Assembly (NCBI GenBank): GCA_029983695.1
Contig: JASBZB010000022.1
Coordinates: forward strand, 1 to 64,000
Reading direction: 5' to 3'
Length of the DNA: 64,000 nt
Origin: Lutispora sp003527145
GTDB lineage: Bacteria > Bacillota > Clostridia > Lutisporales > Lutisporaceae
The notes under the pieces were generated by a model that saw only the letters and a program-made list of their open reading frames with translations, had not been told where the DNA came from and ran no database searches. Positions within the stretch are counted from its first letter, which is position 1. The number at the start of each line of letters is the position of its first letter. Made by a program: the position numbers and the translations under genes. Of this stretch, positions 16,239-24,375 are shown in pieces.

Positions 16239-16499
16239 TTAGTTCTCAAAAGAGTTAATAAGATCTATCAATGCCCTAACGGCTTCCCTTTCATCTTCTC
16301 CGTCAGCATGAATCTTTATCGTTGAGCCTTGGGAGACCCCTAAGGTCAATATCCCAAGTACACTCTTGCCGTCAGTTTTTTTGCCATTGAATTCAACTAA
16401 TATATTGCTCTTGTACTTTTTTGCTTCCTTTACAAAATCCGTTGCCGGCCTCGCATGCAGTCCGGTTTTATTAGTTATCTTCACAAGCTTTTCAGTCAT
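16239..16499 (-). CDS. ptsH: HPr phosphocarrier protein
   Basis: An 86-residue HPr. His15 in TGLHARPAT receives phosphate from Enzyme I, and Ser46 in GKSVLGILTLGVSQGS is the HPr kinase/phosphatase site used for carbon catabolite control in Firmicutes. Both are intact, so this is a regulatory-competent HPr and not a Crh-type protein. It precedes ptsI by 13 nt. A 10-bp inverted repeat upstream (16524-16572) separates it from the aldolase gene. Confidence 0.96.
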   Translation of the reverse strand: MTEKLVKITNKTGLHARPATDFVKEAKKYKSNILVEFNGKKTDGKSVLGILTLGVSQGSTIKIHADGEDEREAVRALIDLINSFEN

Positions 16500-16523
16500 T
16501 TTACTATCTCCTCTTAAGCAATT

Positions 16524-16572
16524 GAGATTTTCCCGAAATAATACTTTAAAAATATAATAACAGGAAAATCTC
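16524..16572 (-). other. Stem-loop between aldolase gene and ptsH
   Basis: GAGATTTTCC (16524-16533) pairs perfectly with GGAAAATCTC (16563-16572) across a 29-nt A/T-rich loop. No T-run follows on the minus strand, so it is not a classic terminator. It could partly uncouple ptsHI from the upstream genes by attenuation or mRNA processing (inference). Confidence 0.5.
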
Positions 16573-16593
16573 CCTTCTTGTACAATAATAATT

Positions 16594-17388
16594 CTATTTC
16601 ATGAAATTCGAAAATGCCTTTTCTGCGCTGATGCCTTCTTTTATTATTGCATCTACACAGTTAAGTATTTTCATATTATCTTCTCTGTTCCAAATATTTC
16701 TTCCTATGCTGGTACCTATGGCTCCGCCTTTCATCATGTCCTCTACATCCTTTAAGAAATCCATATTTGCACCGCTGGTATCTCCGCCTGCCGTCACTAC
16801 AGGCACAAGGCAATAATTCACTACATTCTCAAAGCTCTTCAGGGATCCTGTATATAGAACCTTTACTATATCTGCTCCTTCTTCTGCCAGTGTCCTTGCT
16901 GCAATTATGTTAGCCTTTTCATCCTTAGAATCCAAGCCTGACTCAGGAGCTATAAGGCATTCCCCTATCAAGGGCATCTCATATCTATCGCATAAATCCG
17001 CCAGATGTCCGAATTGTTCGATTGATCTGTTCTCTTCTTTGGAACCGAACCATACCGTTGCTACCAAAGCGTCGGCTCCCAGCCTCATTCCCTCTTCCAC
17101 TCCCGTGATGAAGGCTTCATAAGTGGAATCATCTTTCTTGGGAACAGTAGTTGTACATGTGACCCTCATGATAATGCTGGCTTTATTTATCAAGCTTTTG
17201 TAAGCCCTTTTAATTGATCCTCTTCGTAAAATAAATGCATCGGATTTGCAAGACAGCTCCTTCACAAAGGAATCCATTTGTTCCAGCTTATCAAATGTCC
17301 CTTCTACACCATGATCTAACGGCATAATAAGGGTCTTGCCCTTTTCATTTATAAACCTTCTTAATCTAATTTCTTTTCCTACTCCCAT
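16594..17388 (-). CDS. Class I (DeoC/FbaB/LsrF-type) aldolase
   Basis: A 264-residue Schiff-base aldolase of the DeoC/FbaB superfamily, close in build to archaeal-type class I fructose-bisphosphate aldolases, 2-amino-3,7-dideoxy-heptulosonate synthase and LsrF. Seen: TLIMPLDHGVEGTFD, LGADALVATVWFGSKEE, the Schiff-base lysine in ADIVKVLYTGSLKSF, and the phosphate-binding end VVTAGGDTSGANMDFLKDV with GGAIGTSIGRNIW. The phosphate loop indicates a phosphorylated substrate, which fits a sugar imported by the PTS. In this operon it probably cleaves the keto-sugar phosphate made by the adjacent dehydrogenase, giving an aldehyde for the AOR (inference). It follows the dehydrogenase gene by 26 nt. Confidence 0.88.
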   Translation of the reverse strand: MGVGKEIRLRRFINEKGKTLIMPLDHGVEGTFDKLEQMDSFVKELSCKSDAFILRRGSIKRAYKSLINKASIIMRVTCTTTVPKKDDSTYEAFITGVEEGMRLGADALVATVWFGSKEENRSIEQFGHLADLCDRYEMPLIGECLIAPESGLDSKDEKANIIAARTLAEEGADIVKVLYTGSLKSFENVVNYCLVPVVTAGGDTSGANMDFLKDVEDMMKGGAIGTSIGRNIWNREDNMKILNCVDAIIKEGISAEKAFSNFMK

Positions 17389-17414
17389 TTGTAACTCCTC
17401 CTTAATTCCGTCAT

Positions 17415-18434
17415 TTATAACATTTTAATAACAGTTTTTAATGATTTTCTATTTACAGCGTTTTCAAAAGCTTCCTTGGCTTGATGTATGGTAAAAATAT
17501 CGCTTATTATAGGCTCAATCAAAACCTTTTTTTCTGATATGAGCTTTAGTGCCAAGTCAAAAAACTCCAAGGGGTAATCCGATGATCCTGTTATTGTAAT
17601 TTGCCTGTAGTGTATCGCATTAGGGTCTATCCCGATGTTCTGCGGTGGGTGGACACCTGCAAAATAAAGCAATGTGCCATTGTAGCCTGCCAATTCAACT
17701 GATTGTTCCATTACGGCAGGTATACCTACTGTTACGATAACACTGTCCGCCAGCGCGCCTTCATTGACCCTTTTAAGCTCATCTACAGCATTTGCGTGCT
17801 CCGGATTAAATGCATGGGTGGCTCCCAGCTCTAATGCCTTATTTCTTCTAAGCTCCAACGGCTCAAACACAATTATCCTGGAAGCTCCTTTAATCTTTGC
17901 CGCTTGAATATGCATCAGCCCTATAGGTCCTGCACCTATGATGACAACAGTGCTTCCCATTTTTATATTGGCTCTGTCCGAACCATTCAAGACGCAGGCC
18001 AGAGGCTCTGTACAGGAGGAGGATAGCATGTCCCCCTTTTCCGGGATCAAATACAGGCTGCTCTCGGGTACTGCCTTGTATTGGGCAAAGCAGCCGTCAC
18101 TTACCCTCTGATCAGTGCAAAAGTTATGCATTGATCGCTTGCAAAAGCAGCAAGTACCGCATTTATAGTCACTATTTACAACTACTCTATCCCCAATCCT
18201 TAATTTCTTGACTCCTCTTCCAACTTTGATGATTTCGCCTGCAGCTTCGTGTCCCAGAACCTTAGGAGCTGACACCTCTTTGCTGCCATTGTAATATCTC
18301 ATGTCCGACGGACATATAGCTGCATATTCAATCTTGACCAAAGCTTCGTTGTCTGCAATCTCAGGAATATCCACCTGTTCAACTCTGACATCTTTTTTCC
18401 CATATACTAAAGCTGCTAACATCTTTTCTTGCAA
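17415..18434 (-). CDS. Zinc-dependent sugar/polyol (phosphate) dehydrogenase
   Basis: A 339-residue medium-chain dehydrogenase. Catalytic zinc region ICPSDMRYYNGSKE and GHEAAGEIIKVG; structural zinc cysteines in CGTCCFCKRSMHNFC with C-x2-C-x2-C-x7-C spacing; NAD fold at VVIIGAGPIGLMHIQAA. It resembles sorbitol, threonine and galactitol-1-phosphate dehydrogenases. The best start is TTG at 18434, eight bases after GGAGG (18443-18447); the ATG four codons on is too far from that site. It lies directly after the PTS IID gene, so the substrate is most likely the phosphorylated form of the imported compound, oxidised at a secondary alcohol before the aldolase acts (inference). Confidence 0.9.
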   Translation of the reverse strand: MQEKMLAALVYGKKDVRVEQVDIPEIADNEALVKIEYAAICPSDMRYYNGSKEVSAPKVLGHEAAGEIIKVGRGVKKLRIGDRVVVNSDYKCGTCCFCKRSMHNFCTDQRVSDGCFAQYKAVPESSLYLIPEKGDMLSSSCTEPLACVLNGSDRANIKMGSTVVIIGAGPIGLMHIQAAKIKGASRIIVFEPLELRRNKALELGATHAFNPEHANAVDELKRVNEGALADSVIVTVGIPAVMEQSVELAGYNGTLLYFAGVHPPQNIGIDPNAIHYRQITITGSSDYPLEFFDLALKLISEKKVLIEPIISDIFTIHQAKEAFENAVNRKSLKTVIKML

Positions 18435-18454
18435 TTAACGCACCTCCGAAATAA

Positions 18455-19303
18455 TTAAAAAATACCTATTATTGCTCCAATAGCACCAAAGAGGATAAGC
18501 AATCCCATGATTTTGAGAGGAGACTTTCCCTTTTTCACCATCTTGTACACTGCTATCGTAAGCAATAACGGCAATAAGCCAGGCATAATTTTGTCAAAAA
18601 GGTTTTCCTGCAATGAGAAGGCCGTTTCACCTATGGACAAGCTTAGAGTTGTTTGAAGGGACACAAATGTACCCACAAGCCCTCCCATTACCAAGGTACC
18701 CAGTATTGACGCTCCCTCAATAACTTTATTGATGATGCCTCCATCCAGTATTTCTTCTACTACTTTTTTCCCATATTTGTACCCATTCATCCAAAGACTG
18801 AAGGATAAAGCAAACATAATGCCGTATTGGGCGATCAGATATATTATAGGCCCGGCAATATTTCCATTTCCGCTGGTTGTTATGCCGATACACATTGCAA
18901 GCAATATAGGTGTGATAATACCCTGGGTAAGAGTATCTCCTATTCCCGCCAGCGGACCCATCAGCCCTGTTTTTATAGCATTTATGCCCTCTGAAGTGAT
19001 GGGCTCATTGTTTGCCTTTTGCTCTTCCATAGCTATTGTAATACCATGAATTACTGAACCGCATATGGGCTCGGTATTAAAAAAGGCCAAGTGTCTTTTT
19101 ATTGCATCTATCTGATCATCTTTTGACTTGTATAACCTCTGAATGATTGGAACCATTGCATGGGCAAAGCCCGTTGCTTGAAGCCTTTCATAGTTGTAAT
19201 TGGATTCCGCAAAGAAAAACCAATTTGCAAAGGATTTAATAATATCCTTTTTTGTAAGCTTGTTATCATCTTTACTATCTTTTAAAATCTTATCTTCAGC
19301 CAT
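18455..19303 (-). CDS. PTS mannose/fructose/sorbose-family IID component
   Basis: A 282-residue membrane subunit of the mannose-class PTS. Marks: SFANWFFFAESNYNYERLQA, GFAHAMVPIIQRLYKSKDDQ, HLAFFNTEPICGSVIHGITI, GLMGPLAGIGDTLTQGIITP and a hydrophobic C-terminal hairpin after LPLLLTIAVYK. I start it at ATG 19303, where AAGGAGG is seven bases upstream; a reading from 19342 would run into the IIC gene. With IIC it forms the translocation channel; with IIA and IIB it completes a full transporter. The charged N-terminal tail is ordinary. Confidence 0.95.
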   Translation of the reverse strand: MAEDKILKDSKDDNKLTKKDIIKSFANWFFFAESNYNYERLQATGFAHAMVPIIQRLYKSKDDQIDAIKRHLAFFNTEPICGSVIHGITIAMEEQKANNEPITSEGINAIKTGLMGPLAGIGDTLTQGIITPILLAMCIGITTSGNGNIAGPIIYLIAQYGIMFALSFSLWMNGYKYGKKVVEEILDGGIINKVIEGASILGTLVMGGLVGTFVSLQTTLSLSIGETAFSLQENLFDKIMPGLLPLLLTIAVYKMVKKGKSPLKIMGLLILFGAIGAIIGIF

Positions 19304-19322
19304 TTTATAACCTCCTTCCAAA

Positions 19323-20084
19323 CTAAGCCTTGTACGCATCATCTTCAGGATGCTTAAGCTGAATAATCACAAAAGCTGCTATACATCCCAAGATTGCAAC
19401 GGTTATTATATCCAGGTTAAAATACACTGTCAGAAGAAGTCCTAAAACAAAGAAGGGCATAGTAAAGGAGTTGCCTATAAGCTTTAGGTTCATAGCAATT
19501 CCAAGGGCAGGCAAAATACCTCCTATTACTTCAAACACATGCAGAACATTGGGTCCCATTAATTGGAGCAAACCGTCCACAGCATTTGGGCCGTAATATA
19601 CCACCAAAGTAGTGGGAATAAAGCTTAATAAGAAAAGAAAAACCTGACATGGGACCATATTGATGAAAGCAACGGCTTTCAGATCTCCTTCCTCGGCTTT
19701 CTTGTCCGCCATATGTACAAAGAAGGTATCTACGGTCATCTTTGCAATCCATAATATTGAAGCAATGGCTCCTAAAGGTACGGCTATTGCCATTGCAGAT
19801 TTGGCATCCATATTGGAGGCTATTGCTATAGCAGTGCCCACATAGCCTGCAAAGGAAGGGTCGCCGACCTGCGCACCGCCGGCAGATATAAACCCTATAT
19901 AAATGAGATTTATTGTGGCCCCGATAATTGCCCCCTGAACAGGCTGTCCTAGTATTATTCCTGTTACAAAGCCAGCAACAAGGGGCCTGTTCCATGTAAA
20001 AAAGCTCACATAGGTTAGAATCGGACTCCATGAAATATAGTAAAAGATACCAATAAGAGCAGCCTGCAGCAAGCTTATTTTCAT
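19323..20084 (-). CDS. PTS mannose/fructose/sorbose-family IIC component
   Basis: A 253-residue polytopic membrane protein: the Pro-Leu-rich opening NRPLVAGFVTGIILGQPVQG, GATINLIYIGFISAGGAQVG and AGYVGTAIAIASNMDAKSAM are signatures of mannose-class IIC. It holds the sugar-binding site in this PTS class. The ATG at 20084 follows AAGGAGG by eight bases. It lies between IIB and IID with gaps of about 20 nt. Confidence 0.95.
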   Translation of the reverse strand: MKISLLQAALIGIFYYISWSPILTYVSFFTWNRPLVAGFVTGIILGQPVQGAIIGATINLIYIGFISAGGAQVGDPSFAGYVGTAIAIASNMDAKSAMAIAVPLGAIASILWIAKMTVDTFFVHMADKKAEEGDLKAVAFINMVPCQVFLFLLSFIPTTLVVYYGPNAVDGLLQLMGPNVLHVFEVIGGILPALGIAMNLKLIGNSFTMPFFVLGLLLTVYFNLDIITVAILGCIAAFVIIQLKHPEDDAYKA

Positions 20085-20105
20085 TTTTCCAACCTCCTTG
20101 ACTAT

Positions 20106-20594
20106 TTATAAATAATTCTTAATGTTGATCTTATCATCATCCGGTACAATCTTTATATGTACGTCTGTGCCCAGTTCTATAATCTTTCTGAGAACTTCCT
20201 TCTCATCCTGTGATGCAGAAATGTTTTTGTAAACTTGCTTTCTTCCCGGTCCGGCACCCATGCCTCCTATATTCAGTTCTTTTATTTCTACTCCACCCTG
20301 AATCAACTCCAGCATTGTCATGGGGGTCTTGGCCAGCAGCAAAACCTTATCCTGGGATTCCGCATAATTTGTTAATGCAGCAATTGCGCCCTTTATGTCC
20401 AGTATCTCCACCTTGATCCTTGGAGGGGCCGCCATCCTTAGAACCTTGCTGATAAACATATCCTGTGCCACCATATCATCAACAATAATAATTTTATTGG
20501 CTCCCGTTACTCTCACCCAAGCTGTGGCTACCTGTCCGTGAATAAGCCTGTCATCTATTCTTGCTAATACTAAATTGACTATTTTAACCACCAC
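20106..20594 (-). CDS. PTS mannose/fructose/sorbose-family IIB component
   Basis: A 162-residue cytosolic phosphocarrier that passes phosphate from IIA to the sugar. The phosphorylated histidine is in RIDDRLIHGQVATAWVRV, followed by the IIB landmarks IIIVDDMVAQDMFISKVLRM and LLLAKTPMTMLELIQGGV. No ATG precedes the conserved N-terminus, so a GTG start (20594 or 20591) is required; the ribosome site is weak and the exact start is uncertain by a codon. It is separated from IIA by about 6 nt. Confidence 0.94.
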   Translation of the reverse strand: MVVKIVNLVLARIDDRLIHGQVATAWVRVTGANKIIIVDDMVAQDMFISKVLRMAAPPRIKVEILDIKGAIAALTNYAESQDKVLLLAKTPMTMLELIQGGVEIKELNIGGMGAGPGRKQVYKNISASQDEKEVLRKIIELGTDVHIKIVPDDDKINIKNYL

Positions 20595-20600
20595 CTATTC

Positions 20601-21023
20601 TTATAAACTGTCCTCTAATCTTTTTCTAAGATCCACGATGCCTTCCGAAGCGGAATTGATGCATTGATCCTTTAGCTTCTCTAAAGTATAATCATTCCTT
20701 GAATTAAAGGCCTCTATCAGCATTGGCAGATTCACCCCGGATATACATTGGAGCTTGGAAGTATCAATTTCTTCATTATTGTTGAACTCCATAGCGATGA
20801 CATTGGAAGGGCTTCCTCCAAGGAGGTCAACAAAGGCCAGAACTCCCTCGCAATTATCCAGCTTTTTTAGCATCTCTCTGACATCTTCTTTTAACTTTTC
20901 TATACTGTCTCCATGAAAAAAGCCCAGAGTATAAACATTATCCTGTTTGCCCAGAATTAATTCTGCGCTCCTTACCAACTCATATCCAAAGCTGCCGTGA
21001 GATACAACAAGAAAACCTATCAA
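20601..21023 (-). CDS. PTS mannose/fructose/sorbose-family IIA component, first gene of operon
   Basis: About 140 residues, EIIA-Man fold; the phospho-acceptor is the histidine in FLVVSHGSFGYELVRSAELI. Further signature: LAFVDLLGGSPSNVIAMEFN. I prefer a TTG start at 21023 (MIGFLVVSHG), because GGGGGTG lies about six bases upstream and homologues begin that way; a GTG at 21032 would sit on the ribosome site. It is the first gene after the sigma-54 promoter at 21114-21130. Confidence 0.93.
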   Translation of the reverse strand: MIGFLVVSHGSFGYELVRSAELILGKQDNVYTLGFFHGDSIEKLKEDVREMLKKLDNCEGVLAFVDLLGGSPSNVIAMEFNNNEEIDTSKLQCISGVNLPMLIEAFNSRNDYTLEKLKDQCINSASEGIVDLRKRLEDSL

Positions 21024-21113
21024 TAATTTCACCCCCGCATCTAAATGTCAGCCCATTCATAGCTACTCACATCTCCTTTCCGTGATACTCTATAACTATC
21101 TACTATTACAATG

Positions 21114-21130
21114 AGCAATTCCTATGCCAA
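21114..21130 (-). promoter_or_regulatory. Sigma-54 (-24/-12) promoter of the PTS operon
   Basis: Minus strand reads TTGGCAT-N5-TTGCT (21130-21114). The invariant GG and GC are exactly 12 bases apart, as required for RpoN holoenzyme. It lies 91 nt before the IIA start and downstream of the levR-type activator gene, so LevR-dependent activation is expected. Confidence 0.88.
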
Positions 21131-21243
21131 TTATTTTTCATATGTGTATCAATCGAACATATTATTCTCTGCCAAAAGTGTATAAATAGAGAAACCCCAA
21201 TCGTCATGCCGCTTGCGCAATATTCTTTATATATTAAATTTTC

Positions 21244-21274
21244 AAAAAATAAAGCCGGTTTGTACCGACTTTAT
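21244..21274 (-). terminator. Terminator of the LevR-type gene
   Basis: An 11-bp stem with one mismatch (21249-21259 with 21264-21274), 4-nt loop, followed on the minus strand by a T6 run. It isolates the regulator gene from the PTS operon, which then depends on its own promoter. Confidence 0.82.
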
Positions 21275-21289
21275 ACACTTAATATATAT

Positions 21290-23941
21290 TTAGTTATGTG
21301 TATCTATAACTGTATCATAATGTGTATCGATCATTTCTACTATATATGCCTTCTCTTCGTCTCCGATTTTTATGCCGAAGATTTCTTCAACCGTCACGAA
21401 ATTTTTATCAATCATATTAAACATTTCATTCCTGCTAATTTTAAACTGCTCTACTTCCTTGTAGTGAAAGGTTTTGTTCATTATTACCCTTTCAATCATA
21501 CAGGAGCAATGGAAAAGGAATTTTATGATAATATCCTCATCTAATTCAACATTAAGCTCATTAGCAATGCCGGTCAAAACCTCTATAAGCACTGCACAGC
21601 TCTTTTTGGGATTTAAAAAGGTAAGTGTTGTATCCAATATATTTATCAGAAGCTCTATAAATATTTCTCTTTTATTTTTGCATAATTCATTTTCTTTATT
21701 ATCATCAAATTGATACAGATAATTTACCAAACCGAATTGCTCCGCCCTATTATTGCTGATGGTTTCAGAAATCTGATCAACAGTTATATCATTGAGCAGA
21801 GATAATCTGGCAGCCTCTACTACCATACTGGTGGTGAACACTTCAAAGTATTTGATGGGCATTTTGACTTTTTCCTCAATAAGATCAGCAAAAATAGAGA
21901 GCCCTCTCAAATCCGCAAAAATAATAACACTCTCAATATTTTTCAATGATAAAATCTTTTGTACTATTAGTTCATATGTATCTGCCACTTTTTCATTGAA
22001 AGGTATATCTATTCCGTATACGCATTCTACATTCAATAAATCATTAACCGAACCAGCAATAGCTGTCGCAGTGTTCAGACCATGGCATGTAACAATTATT
22101 GCGATAGATTGGTTGCGTTCCCTATTCTTTAATACATAAAAGAGCATAGTAATAAATATGATCTCATCCTTTGGTATTTCTATGTTCATCTTTTCAACTA
22201 TATAATTCATAAATATTTCTGCTGCACTATGCTCCTCTCTATATTCCTTAACAGCAGCAATATCAATTTCGCTCTTATAATCGGCAAGCAGTTTATTATA
22301 CTCAACAAGGCGTGATACATGTAATGCTATATAATATATGGCTGTTTTGTCTTGTGTCAGGTCGATAATATCTTTTATTTCATTCAAGCCTTCCTCTACA
22401 ACCTTAATTATCTCAGTCTTTACAATATTATAATCATAGCCTCCTTCCCCTGAATGGAGAGCATTTGATTTCAAAACGAAACTTTTGAAATAATCGTCGA
22501 TTTGCTCATATATTCTGTCTCTCATTGTTTTGCCGGTGAGCCCTTCTTTTGAGAGTTCCCTCCAGGTATCCGAGAGAAAAGAATAAATAGATTCCGCACT
22601 ATCAGAATTATTATTATAATAAATATCTATAGCTTCGTCATTAATATCGGGGCTGTCGGGGGAAAAAACCAAATCCTTATTTTCATATGCGCCTGCATCA
22701 GGAATACATATATGCTTATTCTCATTTATCTTAAACAGCCCTTCCTTAACCTGCTTTGATAAATGAGATAGTTTTATCTCAACGATGCTTCTGCCATACT
22801 CCATACAATCCAAAAATGCTCTGGCACATACAAATTGAATATCGCTTCTCAATTGCCCTATATTTCCGTCACATTCGTAATAAAGGAATCCTTTGAATAC
22901 TTCCTTATTAACCTTTATAGGCAGCTTCAGTCTTTTAGACTCGCTTTTGAAAAGACTGCATGTCAGCTCAACCCTTTCCCTAATGGTCCTGTCTCTCAAG
23001 TCCGGGAGTTTTATAACTATAGGTATTCTTCTCAACAAAGTTCTAAGAATAGCAGAGTCAGGGTTTTCTGTCGTAGCCGAAATAATCATAACATTGGCCT
23101 TTCTCATATTAGAAGTCTCTCCAAGCCTCCTGAAACAGCCTCTGTCAATCAATAAAAACAGCATCTCCTGCCCTTCATAGGGAAGACGATGAATCTCATC
23201 TAAAAAAAGTATGCCTCCATTGGCATGATCAATAAGCCCCTCCCGCTCTTCATTGGCACCTGTAAAGGCGCCTTTAACATAGCCGAAAAGATGAGACATT
23301 AAAAGCTGTGGATTTTCTGCATAATCGGCGCAGTTAAAAACAATATACTTGTCGTCTTTGGGATACCTGCCCATATCAACTCCATAACGGTACATAGCCT
23401 CTGCAAAGGTTGTTTTTCCAACTCCCGTGGACCCTATAATAAGCGTATGCAATCCATTGGGCGGATATAGCATAGCAGCTTTCGCCTGCTCTACTTGATA
23501 CTTTAAGCTTGAATCTGCTCCAATAATAAAATCTATAGCGCTTTTTTTGCGGCAGCTTTTCTTCTCATGATTTGGATTAGCATTAAGTGCCATGCTGTTA
23601 ATATCACTATCGCCTTTGTCTGGGACAGGCTTATCCAATAAAATATCCCTAAAAGCATCGTAATTATCAAATAGTATATTATTGATCTTTAAGCTTCGCT
23701 TATTCTCTAAAGTGTTTTTGTCTAAATATAGTACCGGCTTGCCTTTTATTTTTATAATATTGCCTTCTTTGAACAGTTGATTTAACTCTTTACTTGTATT
23801 AGTACGGTTTATGCCGGCTTGCAAGCTGATATAGTCCGTATCAAAGCCTATTCTGGTGATGGATTGATCATTTATATTGCTTAGCAGCTTTTCTGTTTCC
23901 CTTTCAATGATTGAATATATTCGCTCCTTCCTATTAGCCAT
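21290..23941 (-). CDS. levR: LevR-type sigma-54-dependent activator with PRD and EIIA-like domains
   Basis: An 883-residue regulator. N-terminal winged helix (residues 1-75, YISLQAGINRTNTSKELNQL), AAA+ sigma-54 interaction domain (Walker A GSTGVGKT at 170-177, GAFTGA at 224-229, Walker B ILFLDE at 244-249), a first PTS regulation domain with HVSRLVEYNKLL, an EIIA-Man-like domain (SIAIIVTCHGLNTATAIAGS) and a C-terminal second PRD with FLFHCSCMIERVIMNKTFHY. The GAFTGA loop is intact, so it should open sigma-54 promoters. Histidine phosphorylation by HPr and IIB tunes activity in LevR; the candidate histidines are present. It lies directly upstream of the sigma-54 promoter of the PTS operon. Confidence 0.95.
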   Translation of the reverse strand: MANRKERIYSIIERETEKLLSNINDQSITRIGFDTDYISLQAGINRTNTSKELNQLFKEGNIIKIKGKPVLYLDKNTLENKRSLKINNILFDNYDAFRDILLDKPVPDKGDSDINSMALNANPNHEKKSCRKKSAIDFIIGADSSLKYQVEQAKAAMLYPPNGLHTLIIGSTGVGKTTFAEAMYRYGVDMGRYPKDDKYIVFNCADYAENPQLLMSHLFGYVKGAFTGANEEREGLIDHANGGILFLDEIHRLPYEGQEMLFLLIDRGCFRRLGETSNMRKANVMIISATTENPDSAILRTLLRRIPIVIKLPDLRDRTIRERVELTCSLFKSESKRLKLPIKVNKEVFKGFLYYECDGNIGQLRSDIQFVCARAFLDCMEYGRSIVEIKLSHLSKQVKEGLFKINENKHICIPDAGAYENKDLVFSPDSPDINDEAIDIYYNNNSDSAESIYSFLSDTWRELSKEGLTGKTMRDRIYEQIDDYFKSFVLKSNALHSGEGGYDYNIVKTEIIKVVEEGLNEIKDIIDLTQDKTAIYYIALHVSRLVEYNKLLADYKSEIDIAAVKEYREEHSAAEIFMNYIVEKMNIEIPKDEIIFITMLFYVLKNRERNQSIAIIVTCHGLNTATAIAGSVNDLLNVECVYGIDIPFNEKVADTYELIVQKILSLKNIESVIIFADLRGLSIFADLIEEKVKMPIKYFEVFTTSMVVEAARLSLLNDITVDQISETISNNRAEQFGLVNYLYQFDDNKENELCKNKREIFIELLINILDTTLTFLNPKKSCAVLIEVLTGIANELNVELDEDIIIKFLFHCSCMIERVIMNKTFHYKEVEQFKISRNEMFNMIDKNFVTVEEIFGIKIGDEEKAYIVEMIDTHYDTVIDTHN

Positions 23942-24324
23942 AGCTTATAGCACCCCCTGCGCAGTTATTAGCAACAAATTAACAGTTATATTGTCCATAC
24001 ATTATTGAGGCAGCTTGTACGAATTGCAGCGACAACTCCAAAATATCAACTATAAAACTATACTATATTACCGAATTATCAGACTTCTTAATACATTCTA
24101 TCATACTAGGATAAAAGAACAAAATAATCAAATATGGTATAGATGCAGCTATAGAAATATTAAAGCTGAAAAAACAGCAACAAAAGTAAAATAACCATAT
24201 ACAATGAAATCTTGAAATCCTTGAAGCAATAGAATAAAAACGAATAATAAAAATACCTTCTGCTATGGTTTCTTATCCTATAACAGAAGGTATTTCTTAT
24301 TGGGAAGCGGTTTAGCTATTAGGA
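23942..24324. other. Intergenic stretch between divergent levR and rpn genes
   Basis: About 380 bases without an intact gene. A 12-bp perfect inverted repeat (24251-24262 with 24284-24295) forms a long-loop hairpin. At about 24140-24180 the plus strand reads GIDAAIEILKLKKQQQK then a stop, possibly the tail of a lost gene. I found no convincing promoter for levR. Confidence 0.4.
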
Positions 24325-24353
24325 TTTACACCTTTTGGAATTATTGATATAAT
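24325..24353 (+). promoter_or_regulatory. Sigma-A promoter in the Rpn-repeat leader (copy 1)
   Basis: TTTACA (24325-24330), a 17-nt spacer and a perfect TATAAT (24348-24353). The same leader with the same promoter recurs at 30517, 34744 and 43294. Confidence 0.82.
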
Positions 24354-24375
24354 ATAATTAGCAAGCGAAAGGGGG

